A stretch of 64,000 bases of DNA from positions 1 to 64,000 of the forward strand of contig NZ_NHOY01000053.1 in assembly GCF_002252755.1 (NCBI RefSeq), read 5' to 3'. The position numbers and the translations under genes are program-made. This stretch comes from Halorubrum sp. Hd13 (GTDB lineage Archaea > Halobacteriota > Halobacteria > Halobacteriales > Haloferacaceae). Positions 34,270-44,919 of this stretch are shown one piece after another (positions within the stretch are counted from its first letter, which is position 1; the number at the start of each line of letters is the position of its first letter). The notes beneath the pieces were generated by a model. The model saw only the letters and a program-made list of their open reading frames with translations. It was not told the origin of the DNA and made no database searches.

Positions 34270-35820
34270 ATGACTGGCAAAGGTAGCGATCCGGTCGAAC
34301 GACTGAAACGCGTCGCCGATATCGACGTCGATGCGTTCGACTCCCGGGTCCGCGAGGAGGCCGACGCGATCCGGGCCCACGTCGAGGCGGGGACGTTCGA
34401 CAACGAGCAGGTGACGACGGGGCTCGAGTACGAGTTCTACGCCGTCGACCGCGAGACGGACAACCTCCGTCGGATCCCGCGGTCGCTTCTGGGCTGCGTG
34501 GGGTTCGACCGGGAGCTCGGGCTCCACAACGCGGAGCTGAACTCGGCTGTCCACCCGTTCACCGGCCGCGGCATCGACGCCGTCCGGGCGGACGTGACCG
34601 GGAAGCTCGACGCGCTCCAGCGGCGCGCCGCCGCGGACGGGATCCGCGTGGTGAGCGACGGGATGTGGACGATCGGCCCGGCGGAGAGCGCGACGGACGA
34701 CTACCTGACCGAGGCCACGCACGAGGAGGGGTTGACGCTGGGGATCAACGTCAGCAACGGGGTCCGATATCACGGGTTCGCCAGCGTCGGCGCGGACCGG
34801 TTGATCGGGAGCGAGATCGACGTCCCCGGCGCGAGGATCGACGCGGACAGCGCGGGACCGGTCAGTCTCACCACGTCGATCCAGCCCCACTACCAGCCCC
34901 GCCGCGCCGCGGACCTCCCGAGGTATCACCGGATCGCGACGCGGCTCGCCGGGCCGCTGCTCGCGCTCGCCGTCAACTCGCCGTTCCTGCCGCCCGCGCT
35001 CTACGACGACCCCGGCCCCGACCGCGAACTGCTCGTGGCGGACGGGTACGCCGAACACCGGATCCCGGTGTACGAGCAGATGATGAATCCGCCGGGACGC
35101 GATCGAAAGGTGAAGTTCCCCCGCGACATCGACAGCGTGGGGGCGGCCATCGACCGCATCGCGGCCGACCCGGTGCTCGTCCCGGCGGAGATCGAGGCGG
35201 AGGGCCGGTTCGACGACGAGTTCGTCCACTTCCGACACAAACACGGGAGCTACTGGCGGTGGGTCCGGCCGGTGTTCGACGGCGCGACCGAGGGGAGCGC
35301 GAGCGCCCGGATCGAGTTCCGCCCGCTCCCCGGCCAGCCGACGATCCCCGACGCGGTGGCGATCCTCGCCGCGTTCGGCGGGGCGATGCGGGGGATCGCG
35401 GAGCGCGGCCACCCGGTCGTCGACCTCCCCTGGGAGCGGGCGGAATCGAACTTCTACGCGGCCGCCCGCGACGGGCTCGACGCCGAAATGGAGTGGATCA
35501 CGGCCGACGGTGCGACGACGACGGAGACCGCGGGACTGTACCGCGACCTGTTCGCCGCCGCGAAGGACGGACTTGAGGAGCACGGCTGTACGACCGACCA
35601 GATCGCCGCGGCGCTCTCCCCGCTCCGGAGCCGAGTCGAGACCGGCCGGACGCCCGCGGACTGGAAGCGGTCGGCCGTCGCCGTCGCCCTCGACGACGGG
35701 GCGACCCCCGCCGAGGCGATCCGGTCGACGCAGCGCGCCTATATCCGGCTCCAAGCGCGAACGCTCTACGACGAGTCGCTCGCCGACTGGCCGGGGCCCG
35801 AGTCCGTTCTCCTCGGGTGA
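34270..35820 (+). CDS. GCS2-type glutamate-cysteine ligase-like protein
   Basis: A 516-residue protein of the carboxylate-amine ligase (GCS2) type. An N-terminal GLEYEFYAVD motif with acidic metal-binding residues, LHNAELNSAVHPF, and a late RIEFRPLPGQPT motif match the fold. It may make gamma-glutamylcysteine, the main low-mass thiol of haloarchaea, or a related gamma-glutamyl compound. ATG at 34270 is preferred; a GTG at 34264 is in frame. It stands alone. The family is sound, the amino acceptor is not certain. Confidence 0.75.
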   Translation: MTGKGSDPVERLKRVADIDVDAFDSRVREEADAIRAHVEAGTFDNEQVTTGLEYEFYAVDRETDNLRRIPRSLLGCVGFDRELGLHNAELNSAVHPFTGRGIDAVRADVTGKLDALQRRAAADGIRVVSDGMWTIGPAESATDDYLTEATHEEGLTLGINVSNGVRYHGFASVGADRLIGSEIDVPGARIDADSAGPVSLTTSIQPHYQPRRAADLPRYHRIATRLAGPLLALAVNSPFLPPALYDDPGPDRELLVADGYAEHRIPVYEQMMNPPGRDRKVKFPRDIDSVGAAIDRIAADPVLVPAEIEAEGRFDDEFVHFRHKHGSYWRWVRPVFDGATEGSASARIEFRPLPGQPTIPDAVAILAAFGGAMRGIAERGHPVVDLPWERAESNFYAAARDGLDAEMEWITADGATTTETAGLYRDLFAAAKDGLEEHGCTTDQIAAALSPLRSRVETGRTPADWKRSAVAVALDDGATPAEAIRSTQRAYIRLQARTLYDESLADWPGPESVLLG

Positions 35821-35915
35821 CTCGGGGGCGGCGCGTCGGCCGAGAGCGAGTCCGTCACAGAAGGGCAGCCGAGAGCGAGTCCGTCACGGCGGGGCGGTCC
35901 GGCCCGCGAGACGGG

Positions 35916-36818
35916 TCACTCGCGCCGCATCGATATCCCGGAGTAGCCGCAGGCGTCGCAGGAGAGCGTCTCGCGGGCGCCGAACCGGTACGTTACCAGC
36001 GGATCGCCACAGCGGGGGCAGGGGTCGCCGGCGGCCGGCGGCGGGGCGTGGCGGACCCCGGCGACGACGAGTCGGACGGCGAGCTCGTGGGCGGCGTCCT
36101 CGTCGACCGCGCCGCCCCAGATCACGTTGGCGTCGGCGCCGATCCGCTCTCTGACCGCCGCGATGACGTCGGTCGCGGCGGCGATGCTGGTCTCGGGGTC
36201 GACGACGACGTCCACGAGCACCGCGCTCGCGTCGGTCGCGTCGACCCCCTCGGGGAGCCCGTCGAACGCCGCCGCGACCGCGGCACCCGGGGCGTCGCGG
36301 TCGGCGGTCCCGGTTCCCAGCGCGGCGACGCCGGCCGAGAGCACCGTCTCGGCGTCGGTGAGGTCGAGGTTGACGAAGCCGGGCTCCTGGACCGTCGCGA
36401 GGAACGCGCGGATCGCCGCCTCGACGGCGTCGCCCTCCGCGAGCAGCACCGCGTCGACGGCGTCGCGGACCGCGGACAGCGCGTCGTCGTCGGCCGCGTT
36501 CGCGGGGACGACCGCGACCGCGAACGCGTCGAGCCCGCCGAGCGCCCGGAGCGACTCGACCGCCTCGTGGCCCTCGCCCACCTCGTCGGGATCGAGCGCG
36601 ACGACGACCGCCGCGGGGGGCGACGCGTCTGCCGGCGCCGGCGCGGCGCCACGCTCGGTCGCGGTCGTCGCCTCCGCGAGGAGGGCCGCGACCGACGCGT
36701 ACCGGGCGTTGCGGAACGCCGAGCCCGCGAGCCGGTCGCCGTGGGCGCCGAGGCCGCAGACGACGACGGAACCGCCGAGGGCGTCGGCCGCCTCGCGCAG
36801 GTCGTCCCGGTGAGACAT
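35916..36818 (-). CDS. Degenerate FtsZ-like protein with C-terminal zinc ribbon
   Basis: A 300-residue protein. Residues 17-35 (VVVCGLGAHGDRL) resemble the first FtsZ strand and loop. Residues 147-170 (GFVNLDLTDAETVLSAG) and 228-254 (ANVIWGGAVDE) match the FtsZ C-terminal domain closely. The tubulin signature GGGTGTG and the T-loops are gone, and the nucleotide domain is shortened, so GTP binding is unlikely. The last 35 residues form a zinc ribbon (Cys267, Cys270, Cys287, Cys290). It might bind FtsZ or act as a scaffold. ATG at 36818 is the start; the upstream extension is unlike FtsZ. Confidence 0.7.
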   Translation of the reverse strand: MSHRDDLREAADALGGSVVVCGLGAHGDRLAGSAFRNARYASVAALLAEATTATERGAAPAPADASPPAAVVVALDPDEVGEGHEAVESLRALGGLDAFAVAVVPANAADDDALSAVRDAVDAVLLAEGDAVEAAIRAFLATVQEPGFVNLDLTDAETVLSAGVAALGTGTADRDAPGAAVAAAFDGLPEGVDATDASAVLVDVVVDPETSIAAATDVIAAVRERIGADANVIWGGAVDEDAAHELAVRLVVAGVRHAPPPAAGDPCPRCGDPLVTYRFGARETLSCDACGYSGISMRRE

Positions 36819-36977
36819 CTGGAAGGGCCGTTTCGGCTCCGTCGACAAACCCCTTCCCACTCGCGGGCCGGACGGGCGACCGATCGCGGCCGGCGATCGA
36901 TCGCTTCGGACGACCCCTCCCGAGGCGCCGCGGGTCGGATCCAAACCGCTAACCGAGCCCGATCACAACCGCTTCGC

Positions 36978-37571
36978 ATGGACCGCTTCCGGAACACGGG
37001 ACAGCCGGACTGGGACTGGTGGGGACGGATCTGGCCGACGCCGGGCGAGACGCTCCGGCGGCTCGGCGTGGCGCCGGGCGACCGCGTCGCCGAGATCGGC
37101 TGCGGCAACGGCTACTTCGCCCTCCCGGCCGCGCGGGTCGCCGACCCGGCGTCGGTGTACGCCGTCGACCTCGACGGGTCGCTGCTCGCGGAGCTCGAGG
37201 GGCTCGCGGCGGAGCAGGGGATCGAGAACGTCGTGCCGGTCCGCGGCGACGCGCGCGACCTCGCCGCGCTCCTCCCCGAGCCGGTCGACGTCGCGCTGCT
37301 GGCGAACGCCTTCCACGGGATCGACGACCGGGCCGGCTTCGTCTCGGGCGTCGCCGGCGCGCTCGCCGTCGACGGGCGGTTCGTCGTCGTCAACTGGCGC
37401 GACCGGCCGCGGGAGGAGACGACGCTCGCCGGCGAGCCGCGCGGCCCGCCGACCGAACTGCGAGTGGGTCCGGCGGAGACGCGGCGCGCGGTCGAGGACG
37501 CCAGCGACCTGCGGCTCGCCCGCGAGGTCGACCTCCCGCCGTTCCACTACGGGCTCGTCTTCGAGCGGTGA
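36978..37571 (+). CDS. Class I SAM-dependent methyltransferase
   Basis: A 197-residue methyltransferase. The SAM motif VAEIGCGNGYFALPAA lies near residues 38-53, VYAVDLDGSLL is motif II and VRGDARDLAAL motif III. It would methylate a small molecule in the cytoplasm. The start ATG is at 36978, divergent from the FtsZ-like gene with a 159-bp gap. The substrate is unknown. Confidence 0.85.
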   Translation: MDRFRNTGQPDWDWWGRIWPTPGETLRRLGVAPGDRVAEIGCGNGYFALPAARVADPASVYAVDLDGSLLAELEGLAAEQGIENVVPVRGDARDLAALLPEPVDVALLANAFHGIDDRAGFVSGVAGALAVDGRFVVVNWRDRPREETTLAGEPRGPPTELRVGPAETRRAVEDASDLRLAREVDLPPFHYGLVFER

Positions 37572-37679
37572 GGCGGGTCGCGGCGCGGCTCCCCGCGCGA
37601 GCCCTCCCGTCGCCTGCCCCCGGCGGCTTCCCCGGCGCGTATGCGGTCGATTTTTGACGAGGCGGCCCCGAACCGGGGT

Positions 37680-38003
37680 ATGACCATCGAACCGGCCGAG
37701 ATCGAGGAGCTCATCCAGGCGGGGATCCCGGACGCCGTCGCCCGCGTGACGAACCCCCGGATCCACGACGACGAGGACGAGGACGCGCACTTCGCGGCCG
37801 TCGTCGTCTCCCCCGCCTTCGAGGGCGAGTCGCTCGTCGACCAGCACCAGCGCGTGTACGACGCCGTCGGCGACCACATGACCCGGTCGGTCCACGCGCT
37901 GGAGATCAAGACGTACACGCCCGCCGACTACGCCGAGCACGGGAGCGGCAGCCTCGCGCCGGAGCTCCGCGACGCGGGGCTGTTCCCGGTCGACGAGGCG
38001 TAG
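37680..38003 (+). CDS. BolA-family protein
   Basis: A 107-residue BolA-like protein. The signature FEGESLVDQHQRVYDAV and the conserved histidine in VHALEIKTYTP are present. BolA proteins partner monothiol glutaredoxins in iron-sulfur cluster handling or regulate transcription. ATG at 37680 gives the family length; an upstream start at 37641 is less likely. Fumarase lies 140 bases downstream. Confidence 0.85.
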   Translation: MTIEPAEIEELIQAGIPDAVARVTNPRIHDDEDEDAHFAAVVVSPAFEGESLVDQHQRVYDAVGDHMTRSVHALEIKTYTPADYAEHGSGSLAPELRDAGLFPVDEA

Positions 38004-38142
38004 ACCCCGGCCGCGACGCGTAGACACCGACCCCGGTCCCGACCCCGGCCGCGACGCGCACCGCGCCGGTTCGGCTCCCCGCGTCCGCGTTCGACTGAGC
38101 GCTTTCAGTAGCTTTTACCCGGTCTCGCGGGAAGCGTCGCGC

Positions 38143-39552
38143 ATGGGTGACGACTACCGCACGGAGGAGGACAGCCTCGGCGAGATGCAGGTGCCGGCCG
38201 ACGCCTACTGGGGCGCGCAGACCCAGCGCGCGGTCGAGAACTTCCCGATATCCGGGATCCCGATGAGCCGGCGGTTCATCCGCGCGCTCGGCGTCGTGAA
38301 GAAGGCGGCCGCGCAGGCGAACCGCGACCTGGGCCTGATCGAGGACGACACCGCGGAGGCGATCGTCGCCGCCGCCGACGAGGTGATCGCCGGCGAGCAC
38401 GACGACCAGTTCCCGGTCGACGTGTTCCAGACCGGCTCGGGGACCTCCTCGAACATGAACGCCAACGAGGTGATCGCCAACCGCGCCGCCGAGATCGCCG
38501 GCGCGGAGATCGGCGACCGCGTCGTCCACCCGAACGACCACGTCAACTACGGGCAGTCGTCCAACGACGTGATCCCCACGGCGATGCACGTCGCGTCCCT
38601 GGAGGCCGTCGAGAAGGACCTCGTGCCCGCTTTGGAGACGCTCCACGCCGAGCTGGAGGCGAAGGAGACCGCGTTCGACGGCGTCGTCAAGACCGGCCGC
38701 ACGCACCTCCAGGACGCGACGCCGATCCGCCTCGGCCAGGAGTTCGGCGGCTACCGGACCCAAGTCGCGAAGGGGATCGAGCGGGCCGAGACCGTCCAGT
38801 CGAACCTGCGCGAGCTCGCCCTCGGCGGCACCGCGGTCGGCACCGGGCTCAACACCCATCCCGACTTCCCGGAGCTCGCCGCGGAGTACATCTCCGACGA
38901 GACGAACACGACGTTCCGCGAGGCCGACAACCACTTCGAGGCGCAGGCGGCCCACGACGCGATGGCGGAGGCGCACGGCGCGCTCCGGACCATCGCCGGG
39001 AGCATGAACAAGATGGCGAACGACCTGCGGCTGCTCGCCTCCGGCCCGCGCAACGGGCTCGGCGAGGTCGAGCAGCCGGAGAACCAGCCCGGCTCCTCGA
39101 TCATGCCCGGGAAGATCAACCCCGTCGTCGCCGAGTCGGTCAATCAGGTCCACAAGCAGGTCGTCGGCAACGACGCCGCGATCTCGGCCGGCGCCGCCCG
39201 CGGCGAGATCGACCTGAACCTTTATAAGCCGGTCATCGCGCACAACTTCCTCGAATCGGCCGAGCTGCTCTCGAACGCCGCCGAGACGTTCGGCGAGCGT
39301 TTCGTCGCGAAGCTGGAGGCCAACGAGGAGCACTGCGAGACCCGCGTCGAGCAGTCGATGGCTCTGGCGACCGCACTGAACCCCGCGATCGGCTACGACA
39401 AGGCGTCGAAGGTCGCGAAGACGGCTTTAAAAGAGGGGAAAAGCGTCCGCGAGGCCGCGGTCGAGGCCGGCTACCTCACCGAGGCGGAGGCGGACGAGGT
39501 GCTCGACCCCGAGGCGATGACCCACCGCGTCATCCTCGGCGACGAGGACTGA
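38143..39552 (+). CDS. fumC: Fumarate hydratase class II
   Basis: A 469-residue class II fumarase that hydrates fumarate to malate in the citric acid cycle. The aspartase/fumarase signature GSSIMPGKINPV and the catalytic-serine loop within it are intact, with TGSGTSSNMN and GRTHLQDATP also present. It is preceded by TTTTACCC, a likely promoter element about 25-30 bases before the ATG. Succinyl-CoA synthetase lies 500 bases downstream, so two adjoining cycle steps sit close together. Confidence 0.95.
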   Translation: MGDDYRTEEDSLGEMQVPADAYWGAQTQRAVENFPISGIPMSRRFIRALGVVKKAAAQANRDLGLIEDDTAEAIVAAADEVIAGEHDDQFPVDVFQTGSGTSSNMNANEVIANRAAEIAGAEIGDRVVHPNDHVNYGQSSNDVIPTAMHVASLEAVEKDLVPALETLHAELEAKETAFDGVVKTGRTHLQDATPIRLGQEFGGYRTQVAKGIERAETVQSNLRELALGGTAVGTGLNTHPDFPELAAEYISDETNTTFREADNHFEAQAAHDAMAEAHGALRTIAGSMNKMANDLRLLASGPRNGLGEVEQPENQPGSSIMPGKINPVVAESVNQVHKQVVGNDAAISAGAARGEIDLNLYKPVIAHNFLESAELLSNAAETFGERFVAKLEANEEHCETRVEQSMALATALNPAIGYDKASKVAKTALKEGKSVREAAVEAGYLTEAEADEVLDPEAMTHRVILGDED

Positions 39553-39573
39553 GACCCGGGATCGTCGGGGGCG

Positions 39574-39957
39574 TCAGTCGACGACCTCACAGCCCAGTTC
39601 TTCGAGCCGCCGGACCGCGGCGGGGCGGTCGGTCTCTTTGATCAACACGTGGTCCGTCGCGTACGACGAGAGGACGAACACCGAGACTTCGACCTCGGCG
39701 AGCGCCGTGGCCACCGCCGCCAGGAACCCGACGAGCTCGAACGGGAGTTCCATCTCGAAGGTGAGGCGCTTCCATCCGGGCTCGACCGCGTCGGCGTCGA
39801 CCGCGTCGACCTCGTCCTCCTCGACGACCACCGTCGTCTCGCCCGCCTCTCTGATCGTCGCGAACGCGGCGGAATGATCGCGGTCGGTCCGGCAAACCGC
39901 GTACGTCTCGTCCGACACGCTGACCGTTCCGCCGTCGAGGAACTCGGTCGGGTCCAT
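39574..39957 (-). CDS. ACT-domain protein
   Basis: A 127-residue protein that folds as two ACT-like halves: [15 protein letters not shown] and [41 protein letters not shown] (in pieces). ACT domains bind amino acids to regulate enzymes. There is no catalytic domain. It is convergent with fumC and divergent from sucC. ATG at 39957 fits the family; longer frames upstream are not supported. Confidence 0.8.
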   Translation of the reverse strand: MDPTEFLDGGTVSVSDETYAVCRTDRDHSAAFATIREAGETTVVVEEDEVDAVDADAVEPGWKRLTFEMELPFELVGFLAAVATALAEVEVSVFVLSSYATDHVLIKETDRPAAVRRLEELGCEVVD

Positions 39958-40069
39958 GCCGACCGCAGTTGTTCGGCTGATAAAAATGCCCGTCGCCGTC
40001 TCCCACCGTCCCCGCCGCTCGCGCGGAATCGGCACCATTTAAGCCGCTCTCGGTCCCCCTTCGAGACGG

Positions 40070-41215
40070 ATGAAACTACACGAATATCAGGCGAAGACTA
40101 TCTTCGCGGACGCCGGGATCCCGGTCCCGGATTCCCGGCTCGCGACGACCGTCGACGAGGCGCTCGACGCCGTCGACGAGATCGGCTACCCGGCCGCGAT
40201 CAAGGCGCAGGTCCACGTGGGCGGCCGCGGCAAGGCCGGCGGCATCAAGATCGCGACCGACCGCGACGAGGCCGAGGCGTACGCCGAGGAGATCCTCGGG
40301 ATGGACCTGAAGGGGTACACCGTCGACTCGGTGCTCGTCGAGGCCGGCGTCGACTTCGTGGACGAGCTGTACGTCGGCGTCACGATGGACCGCGGCGAGG
40401 GGAAGCCCGTCCTGATGGTGTCGACCGAGGGCGGCGTGAACATCGAGGAAGTCGCCGAGGAGAACCCCGACGCGATCGCGCGCGAGCACGTCGACCCCGC
40501 GTTCGGGCTCCACCCGTACCAGGCCCGCAAGGTCGTGTACGAGGCGGGCGTCGACGCCGACGTCGCGCTCGACGTGGCGTCGATCCTCTCGACGCTGTAC
40601 GACCTCTACGAGGGGAACGACGCCTCCGAGATCGAGGTCAACCCCGTCATGATCACGGGCGACCGCGAGGTCGTCGCGGCCGACGCCGTGATGAACATCG
40701 ACGAGGACGCGCTGTTCCGCCAGCCGGAGCTGGCCGAGATGGCCGAGGCGTCCTACGAGGACGACCTCGAACGGAAGGCCGGCGAGTACGGCTTCGACTA
40801 CGTCCGCCTCTCGGGCAACGTCGGCATCATCGGCAACGGCGCCGGGCTCGTGATGACGACGCTCGACCTGGTCGACTACTACGGCGGCAAGCCCGCCAAC
40901 TTCCTCGACATCGGCGGCGGCGCGAAGGCCGAGCGCGTCACGAAGGCGCTCGACATGGTGTTCTCCGACCCCAACGTCGACAGCGTCGTGTTCAACATCT
41001 TCGGCGGGATCACCCGGGGCGACGAGGTCGCGAAGGGGATCAACGAGGCGCTCGCGGAGTTCGACGAGATCCCGAAGCCGGTCGTCGTCCGGCTCGCCGG
41101 GACCAACGCCGAGGAGGGGATGGAGATCCTGAACACAGACCTGATCGAGGTCGAGGAGACGCTGGAGGAAGCGGTCCAGCGCGCGGTGAAGAACGCGGAG
41201 GAGGTGACCCAATGA
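40070..41215 (+). CDS. sucC: Succinyl-CoA synthetase beta subunit
   Basis: A 381-residue ADP-forming beta subunit. The ATP-grasp domain (1-240) begins [18 protein letters not shown] and has [13 protein letters not shown], and the CoA-ligase domain ends with [13 protein letters not shown]. With SucD it converts succinyl-CoA to succinate and makes ATP. Its stop overlaps the sucD start as ATGA, so the two are coupled. Confidence 0.96.
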   Translation: MKLHEYQAKTIFADAGIPVPDSRLATTVDEALDAVDEIGYPAAIKAQVHVGGRGKAGGIKIATDRDEAEAYAEEILGMDLKGYTVDSVLVEAGVDFVDELYVGVTMDRGEGKPVLMVSTEGGVNIEEVAEENPDAIAREHVDPAFGLHPYQARKVVYEAGVDADVALDVASILSTLYDLYEGNDASEIEVNPVMITGDREVVAADAVMNIDEDALFRQPELAEMAEASYEDDLERKAGEYGFDYVRLSGNVGIIGNGAGLVMTTLDLVDYYGGKPANFLDIGGGAKAERVTKALDMVFSDPNVDSVVFNIFGGITRGDEVAKGINEALAEFDEIPKPVVVRLAGTNAEEGMEILNTDLIEVEETLEEAVQRAVKNAEEVTQ

Positions 41216-42081
41216 GCATTTTCGTCGACGACGACACCAGAGTGGTAGTCCAGGGGATCACCGGCGGGGAGGGGAAGTTCCACGCCGGCCAGATGATCGA
41301 GTACGGCACGAACGTCGTCGCCGGCGCGGTGCCCGGCAAGGGCGGCCAGGAGGTCACCGGCGTCCCCGTCTACGACACCGTGGACGAGGCCGTCGAGGCG
41401 GAGGACGCCGACGCGTCCGTCGTCTTCGTCCCGCCGGCGTTCGCGGGCGACGCCATCTTCGAGGCGCTCGACACGGACCTCGACCTCGCGGTCGCGATCA
41501 CCGAGGGGATCCCGACCCAGGACATGGCGAAGGTGAACAAGCGGCTGGGCGAGACCGACACGCGCCTGCTCGGCCCGAACTGCCCCGGGATCATCACGCC
41601 GGGCGAGGCGAAACTCGGCATCCTGCCCGGAAACATCTTCGCCGAGGGCAACGTCGGGCTCGTCTCCCGCTCCGGCACCCTGACGTACCAGGTGGTCGAT
41701 AACCTCACCGAGCGCGGGATCGGTCAGACGACCGCGATCGGCATCGGCGGGGACCCGATCATCGGCACCTCCTTCATCGACGCCCTGGAGGCGTTCGAGG
41801 CCGACACCGAGACCGACGCGGTCGTGATGTGCGGCGAGATCGGCGGGGAGGACGAGGAGCAGGCCGCGCGGTTCATCGGCGAACACATGGACACGCCGGT
41901 CGCCGGCTTCATCGCCGGACGGACGGCGCCGCCGGGCAAGCGGATGGGCCACGCGGGCGCCATCGTCTCCGGCTCCGGGACCGGCACCGCGCAGTCGAAG
42001 ATCGACGCGCTCAACAACGCGGGCGTCCCCGTCGGCGACACCCCCGAAGAGGTCGCCGACCACGTCGAGGACTTCCTGTAA
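41212..42081 (+). CDS. sucD: Succinyl-CoA synthetase alpha subunit
   Basis: A 289-residue alpha subunit. The CoA-binding Rossmann domain has [14 protein letters not shown], and the phosphorylated histidine lies in GHAGAIVSG near residue 246. [14 protein letters not shown] is conserved. Length is normal for the family. ATG overlaps the sucC stop. Confidence 0.96.
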   Translation: MSIFVDDDTRVVVQGITGGEGKFHAGQMIEYGTNVVAGAVPGKGGQEVTGVPVYDTVDEAVEAEDADASVVFVPPAFAGDAIFEALDTDLDLAVAITEGIPTQDMAKVNKRLGETDTRLLGPNCPGIITPGEAKLGILPGNIFAEGNVGLVSRSGTLTYQVVDNLTERGIGQTTAIGIGGDPIIGTSFIDALEAFEADTETDAVVMCGEIGGEDEEQAARFIGEHMDTPVAGFIAGRTAPPGKRMGHAGAIVSGSGTGTAQSKIDALNNAGVPVGDTPEEVADHVEDFL

Positions 42082-42182
42082 GCGACGACGGGGTGGGCCC
42101 CCGACTCGATTTCAGCCGTTCCGGTTCTCAGTCCTGACCATCGGAGCGAAAGCTAAACTTACCGGTAGTGTGACGGCCACCT

Positions 42183-44765
42183 ATGGATACCGCTCCCGGG
42201 AACGACGGCGACGATCCCACCGCCGACGCCTTCCGCGGAGGGGAGCCGGCCGGCGGCGGGCCGCGACGGGTGCTCATCGTCGACGACGAGCCCGGCGCCG
42301 CGGACCTCGCGGCGACCCACGTCGAGCGACTGGTCGACGGGATCGAGACGGTGACGTACACCGCCCCGGACGACGCGCTCGCGGCGGTCGAGTCGGAGCG
42401 TATCGACTGCGTCGTCAGCGACTTCGACATGCCCGGCAGCGACGGGCTCGAACTGCTCACCGCGGTCCGCGAGGTCGATCCCGGGATCCCGTTCGTGCTG
42501 TTCACGGGGAAGGGGTCCGAAGAGATCGCCAGCGAGGCGATCTCCGCCGGGGTGACGGACTACCTCCAGAAGGGCGGCGGGAGAGACCGGTACGAGATGC
42601 TCGCGAACAGCGTCGCGAACGCGCTGGAACGGCGACAGGTCGAGCGGAACCTCCGGGAGGTGAACGCGAAGGTGACCGCGCTCCACCGGTTCGCGACGGA
42701 GGTCGCCGCCTGCGAGCGCGTCGACGAGGTGTTCGAACGGACCGTCGACGCCGCGGAGGGCATACTGGAGTTCGACCGGTGCGTCACGGCCCGCCGCCGC
42801 GGCGACACCCTCGTCCCCGCGGCGCTCTCGGAGAGCGTCACCGACGAGGAGGTCCGCTCGTTCGAGGTCGGCGAGGGGGTCGTCGGGACCACCGCCGCCG
42901 AGGAGCGGACGATGGTCGTCGACAACGTCAGCGTCGACCCCGCCGACCCGGACCAGCTGGAGGACCCGGAGAACTGCGACCCGCCGGGCGCCGGAGGAGC
43001 CGACGACCGCGAACGAGCCGACGATCACGGCCGGGCCGACGGCGCCGCGGTCGCCGACCCGGTCGCCGACGACATCCGCTCGGCGATCAGCGTCCCGATC
43101 GGTCCGTACGGCGTGTTGCAGGCCGTCTCTGACGGATACGCCGCGTTCGACGAGGGCGACGTCGAGTTCGCGGAGCTGCTGGCCGCCCACACCGCCGACG
43201 CGATCGAGCAGATCGAGACGGAGAACGCGCTGCGGGCCGAACGCGACCGACTGACGGCGCTGTTCGACGATCTCCCGCTGCCGGGAGTCAGAACGGTCGC
43301 GCTCGGCGGCGGCGAACGCCGTCTCGACGCCACGAACGAGGCGTTCGAGCGGACGTTCGGCTACTCGGCGGCCGACCACGGCTACCGCGAGATACGCGAC
43401 GCCATCATCCCGGAGGGCGCCGCCCGGTTCGACCCCGAGACGGTCCTCGATCGGGACGGGACGCCGCGGCTCGAAGTGCGCCGCCGGTCGACCGACGGGC
43501 TCAGGGACTTCATCCTGCACGTGATTCCCGTGCGTCAGCACGACGAGACGGTCATCTACAGCGTCTACGCCGACATCGGCGAGCAGAAACGGGTCGAGCG
43601 GACCCTGCGGAACCTCCACGAGACGACCCGCGAGATGTTCCGCGGCGAGGACCGCGAGGAGATCGCGGCGCTCGCGGCGCGCGCGGCCATCGACATCCTG
43701 GAGTTCCCGAGCAGCGGGGTCCGCCTGTACGACCCCGAGAGCGGGACGCTGCTCCCCACGGCGATCAGCGAGGAGGCGACGGCGGCGCTCGGGGACCGCC
43801 CGGCGTTCGGCCCCGGCGACGGTCGCGTCTGGGAGGCGTTCGAGACGGGAGAACCGATCGTCGTCGGCGATCTCGACGCGGTCGACACCGCCGTCACCTA
43901 CGGCGAGCACCGGAGCCTGCTCGTCGTCCCGCTCGGCGACCACGGCGTGATGCCGCTCGGCTCCCGCGAGCCGGACTTCTTCGACGACACGGCGATCCAG
44001 CTGGCGCGGGTGCTCGCGGCCAACGTCACCGTCGCGCTCGACGGGGCCGAGCGCACGGCGCAGCTGCGGAACCGCGACGCCGCGCTCCAGCGCGAGATCG
44101 ACCGACTGGAGAAGTTCGCCGGGCTCGTCTCGCACGACCTCCGGAACCCGCTCAACGTCGCGGCCGGGCGGCTCGATCTCGCGCGGGGGCTCGTGGACGA
44201 CGACGGCGCCCTCCACGAGCTCGACCGGATCGACGACGCTCACGAGCGGATGGAGGAACTCATTGACGACCTCCTCACGCTGGCGCGACAGGGCCGGACG
44301 GTCGACGAGTCGGAGCCGGTCTCGCTCGCCGAGGCGGCGGCAGAGGCGTGGCGCACCGTGGACACCCCCGCTGCGACGCTGGACGCGCCCGACGATGGGG
44401 TCGCGGTGGAGGCCGACCCGGAGCGCCTCCGGACGCTCTTAGAGAACCTGTTTACGAACAGCGTGGTGCACGGCACCGGTGGCAGTCGGGCGGAGCCCGA
44501 CGACGTCGTCGAGCACGGCTCGACCGAGGCGGACCCCGGCGTCACCGTCACATTCGGCGGGCTCTCGGACGGGTTCTACGTCGCCGACGACGGCGCGGGA
44601 TTCGACGTCGACCCCGACGAGGCGATCGAGTACGGCGTCTCGAGCGACCCGCACGGGACCGGCTTCGGACTCGCGATCGTCCGCGAGATCGCGGCCGCGC
44701 ACGGGTGGACGGTCTCTATCGACGACGACGACGGGGCGCGGTTCGAGTTCCGTACGCGCGAGTAG
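42183..44765 (+). CDS. Multi-domain hybrid sensor kinase (REC-GAF-PAS-GAF-HisKA-ATPase)
   Basis: An 860-residue soluble sensor. A receiver (Asp80 in VVSDFDMPG) comes first, then a GAF domain (about 170-345), a PAS domain (about 360-470), a second GAF (about 480-625), the dimerisation helix with His651 in VSHDLRNPL, and an ATPase domain with NLFTNSVVHG, DDGAGFDVD and GTGFGLAIVREI. Such kinases receive phosphate from or pass it to other relays. The acidic insert in the first GAF is low complexity. The first 30 residues are unstructured. It stands alone; the signal is unknown. Confidence 0.88.
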   Translation: MDTAPGNDGDDPTADAFRGGEPAGGGPRRVLIVDDEPGAADLAATHVERLVDGIETVTYTAPDDALAAVESERIDCVVSDFDMPGSDGLELLTAVREVDPGIPFVLFTGKGSEEIASEAISAGVTDYLQKGGGRDRYEMLANSVANALERRQVERNLREVNAKVTALHRFATEVAACERVDEVFERTVDAAEGILEFDRCVTARRRGDTLVPAALSESVTDEEVRSFEVGEGVVGTTAAEERTMVVDNVSVDPADPDQLEDPENCDPPGAGGADDRERADDHGRADGAAVADPVADDIRSAISVPIGPYGVLQAVSDGYAAFDEGDVEFAELLAAHTADAIEQIETENALRAERDRLTALFDDLPLPGVRTVALGGGERRLDATNEAFERTFGYSAADHGYREIRDAIIPEGAARFDPETVLDRDGTPRLEVRRRSTDGLRDFILHVIPVRQHDETVIYSVYADIGEQKRVERTLRNLHETTREMFRGEDREEIAALAARAAIDILEFPSSGVRLYDPESGTLLPTAISEEATAALGDRPAFGPGDGRVWEAFETGEPIVVGDLDAVDTAVTYGEHRSLLVVPLGDHGVMPLGSREPDFFDDTAIQLARVLAANVTVALDGAERTAQLRNRDAALQREIDRLEKFAGLVSHDLRNPLNVAAGRLDLARGLVDDDGALHELDRIDDAHERMEELIDDLLTLARQGRTVDESEPVSLAEAAAEAWRTVDTPAATLDAPDDGVAVEADPERLRTLLENLFTNSVVHGTGGSRAEPDDVVEHGSTEADPGVTVTFGGLSDGFYVADDGAGFDVDPDEAIEYGVSSDPHGTGFGLAIVREIAAAHGWTVSIDDDDGARFEFRTRE

Positions 44766-44919
44766 AGGCGGACGAATCGAAGAGCGCCCCGCCGGCGACC
44801 GGACACGCTCTCGTTCCGTCGCGCCCGCGCGCTCATAATATATAAATCAATGGGGAGCTGTGCGACGGTGATACACACCCGAGCCACGGTTATGCACGGC
44901 TCGCCCGTATACGCTTTAT

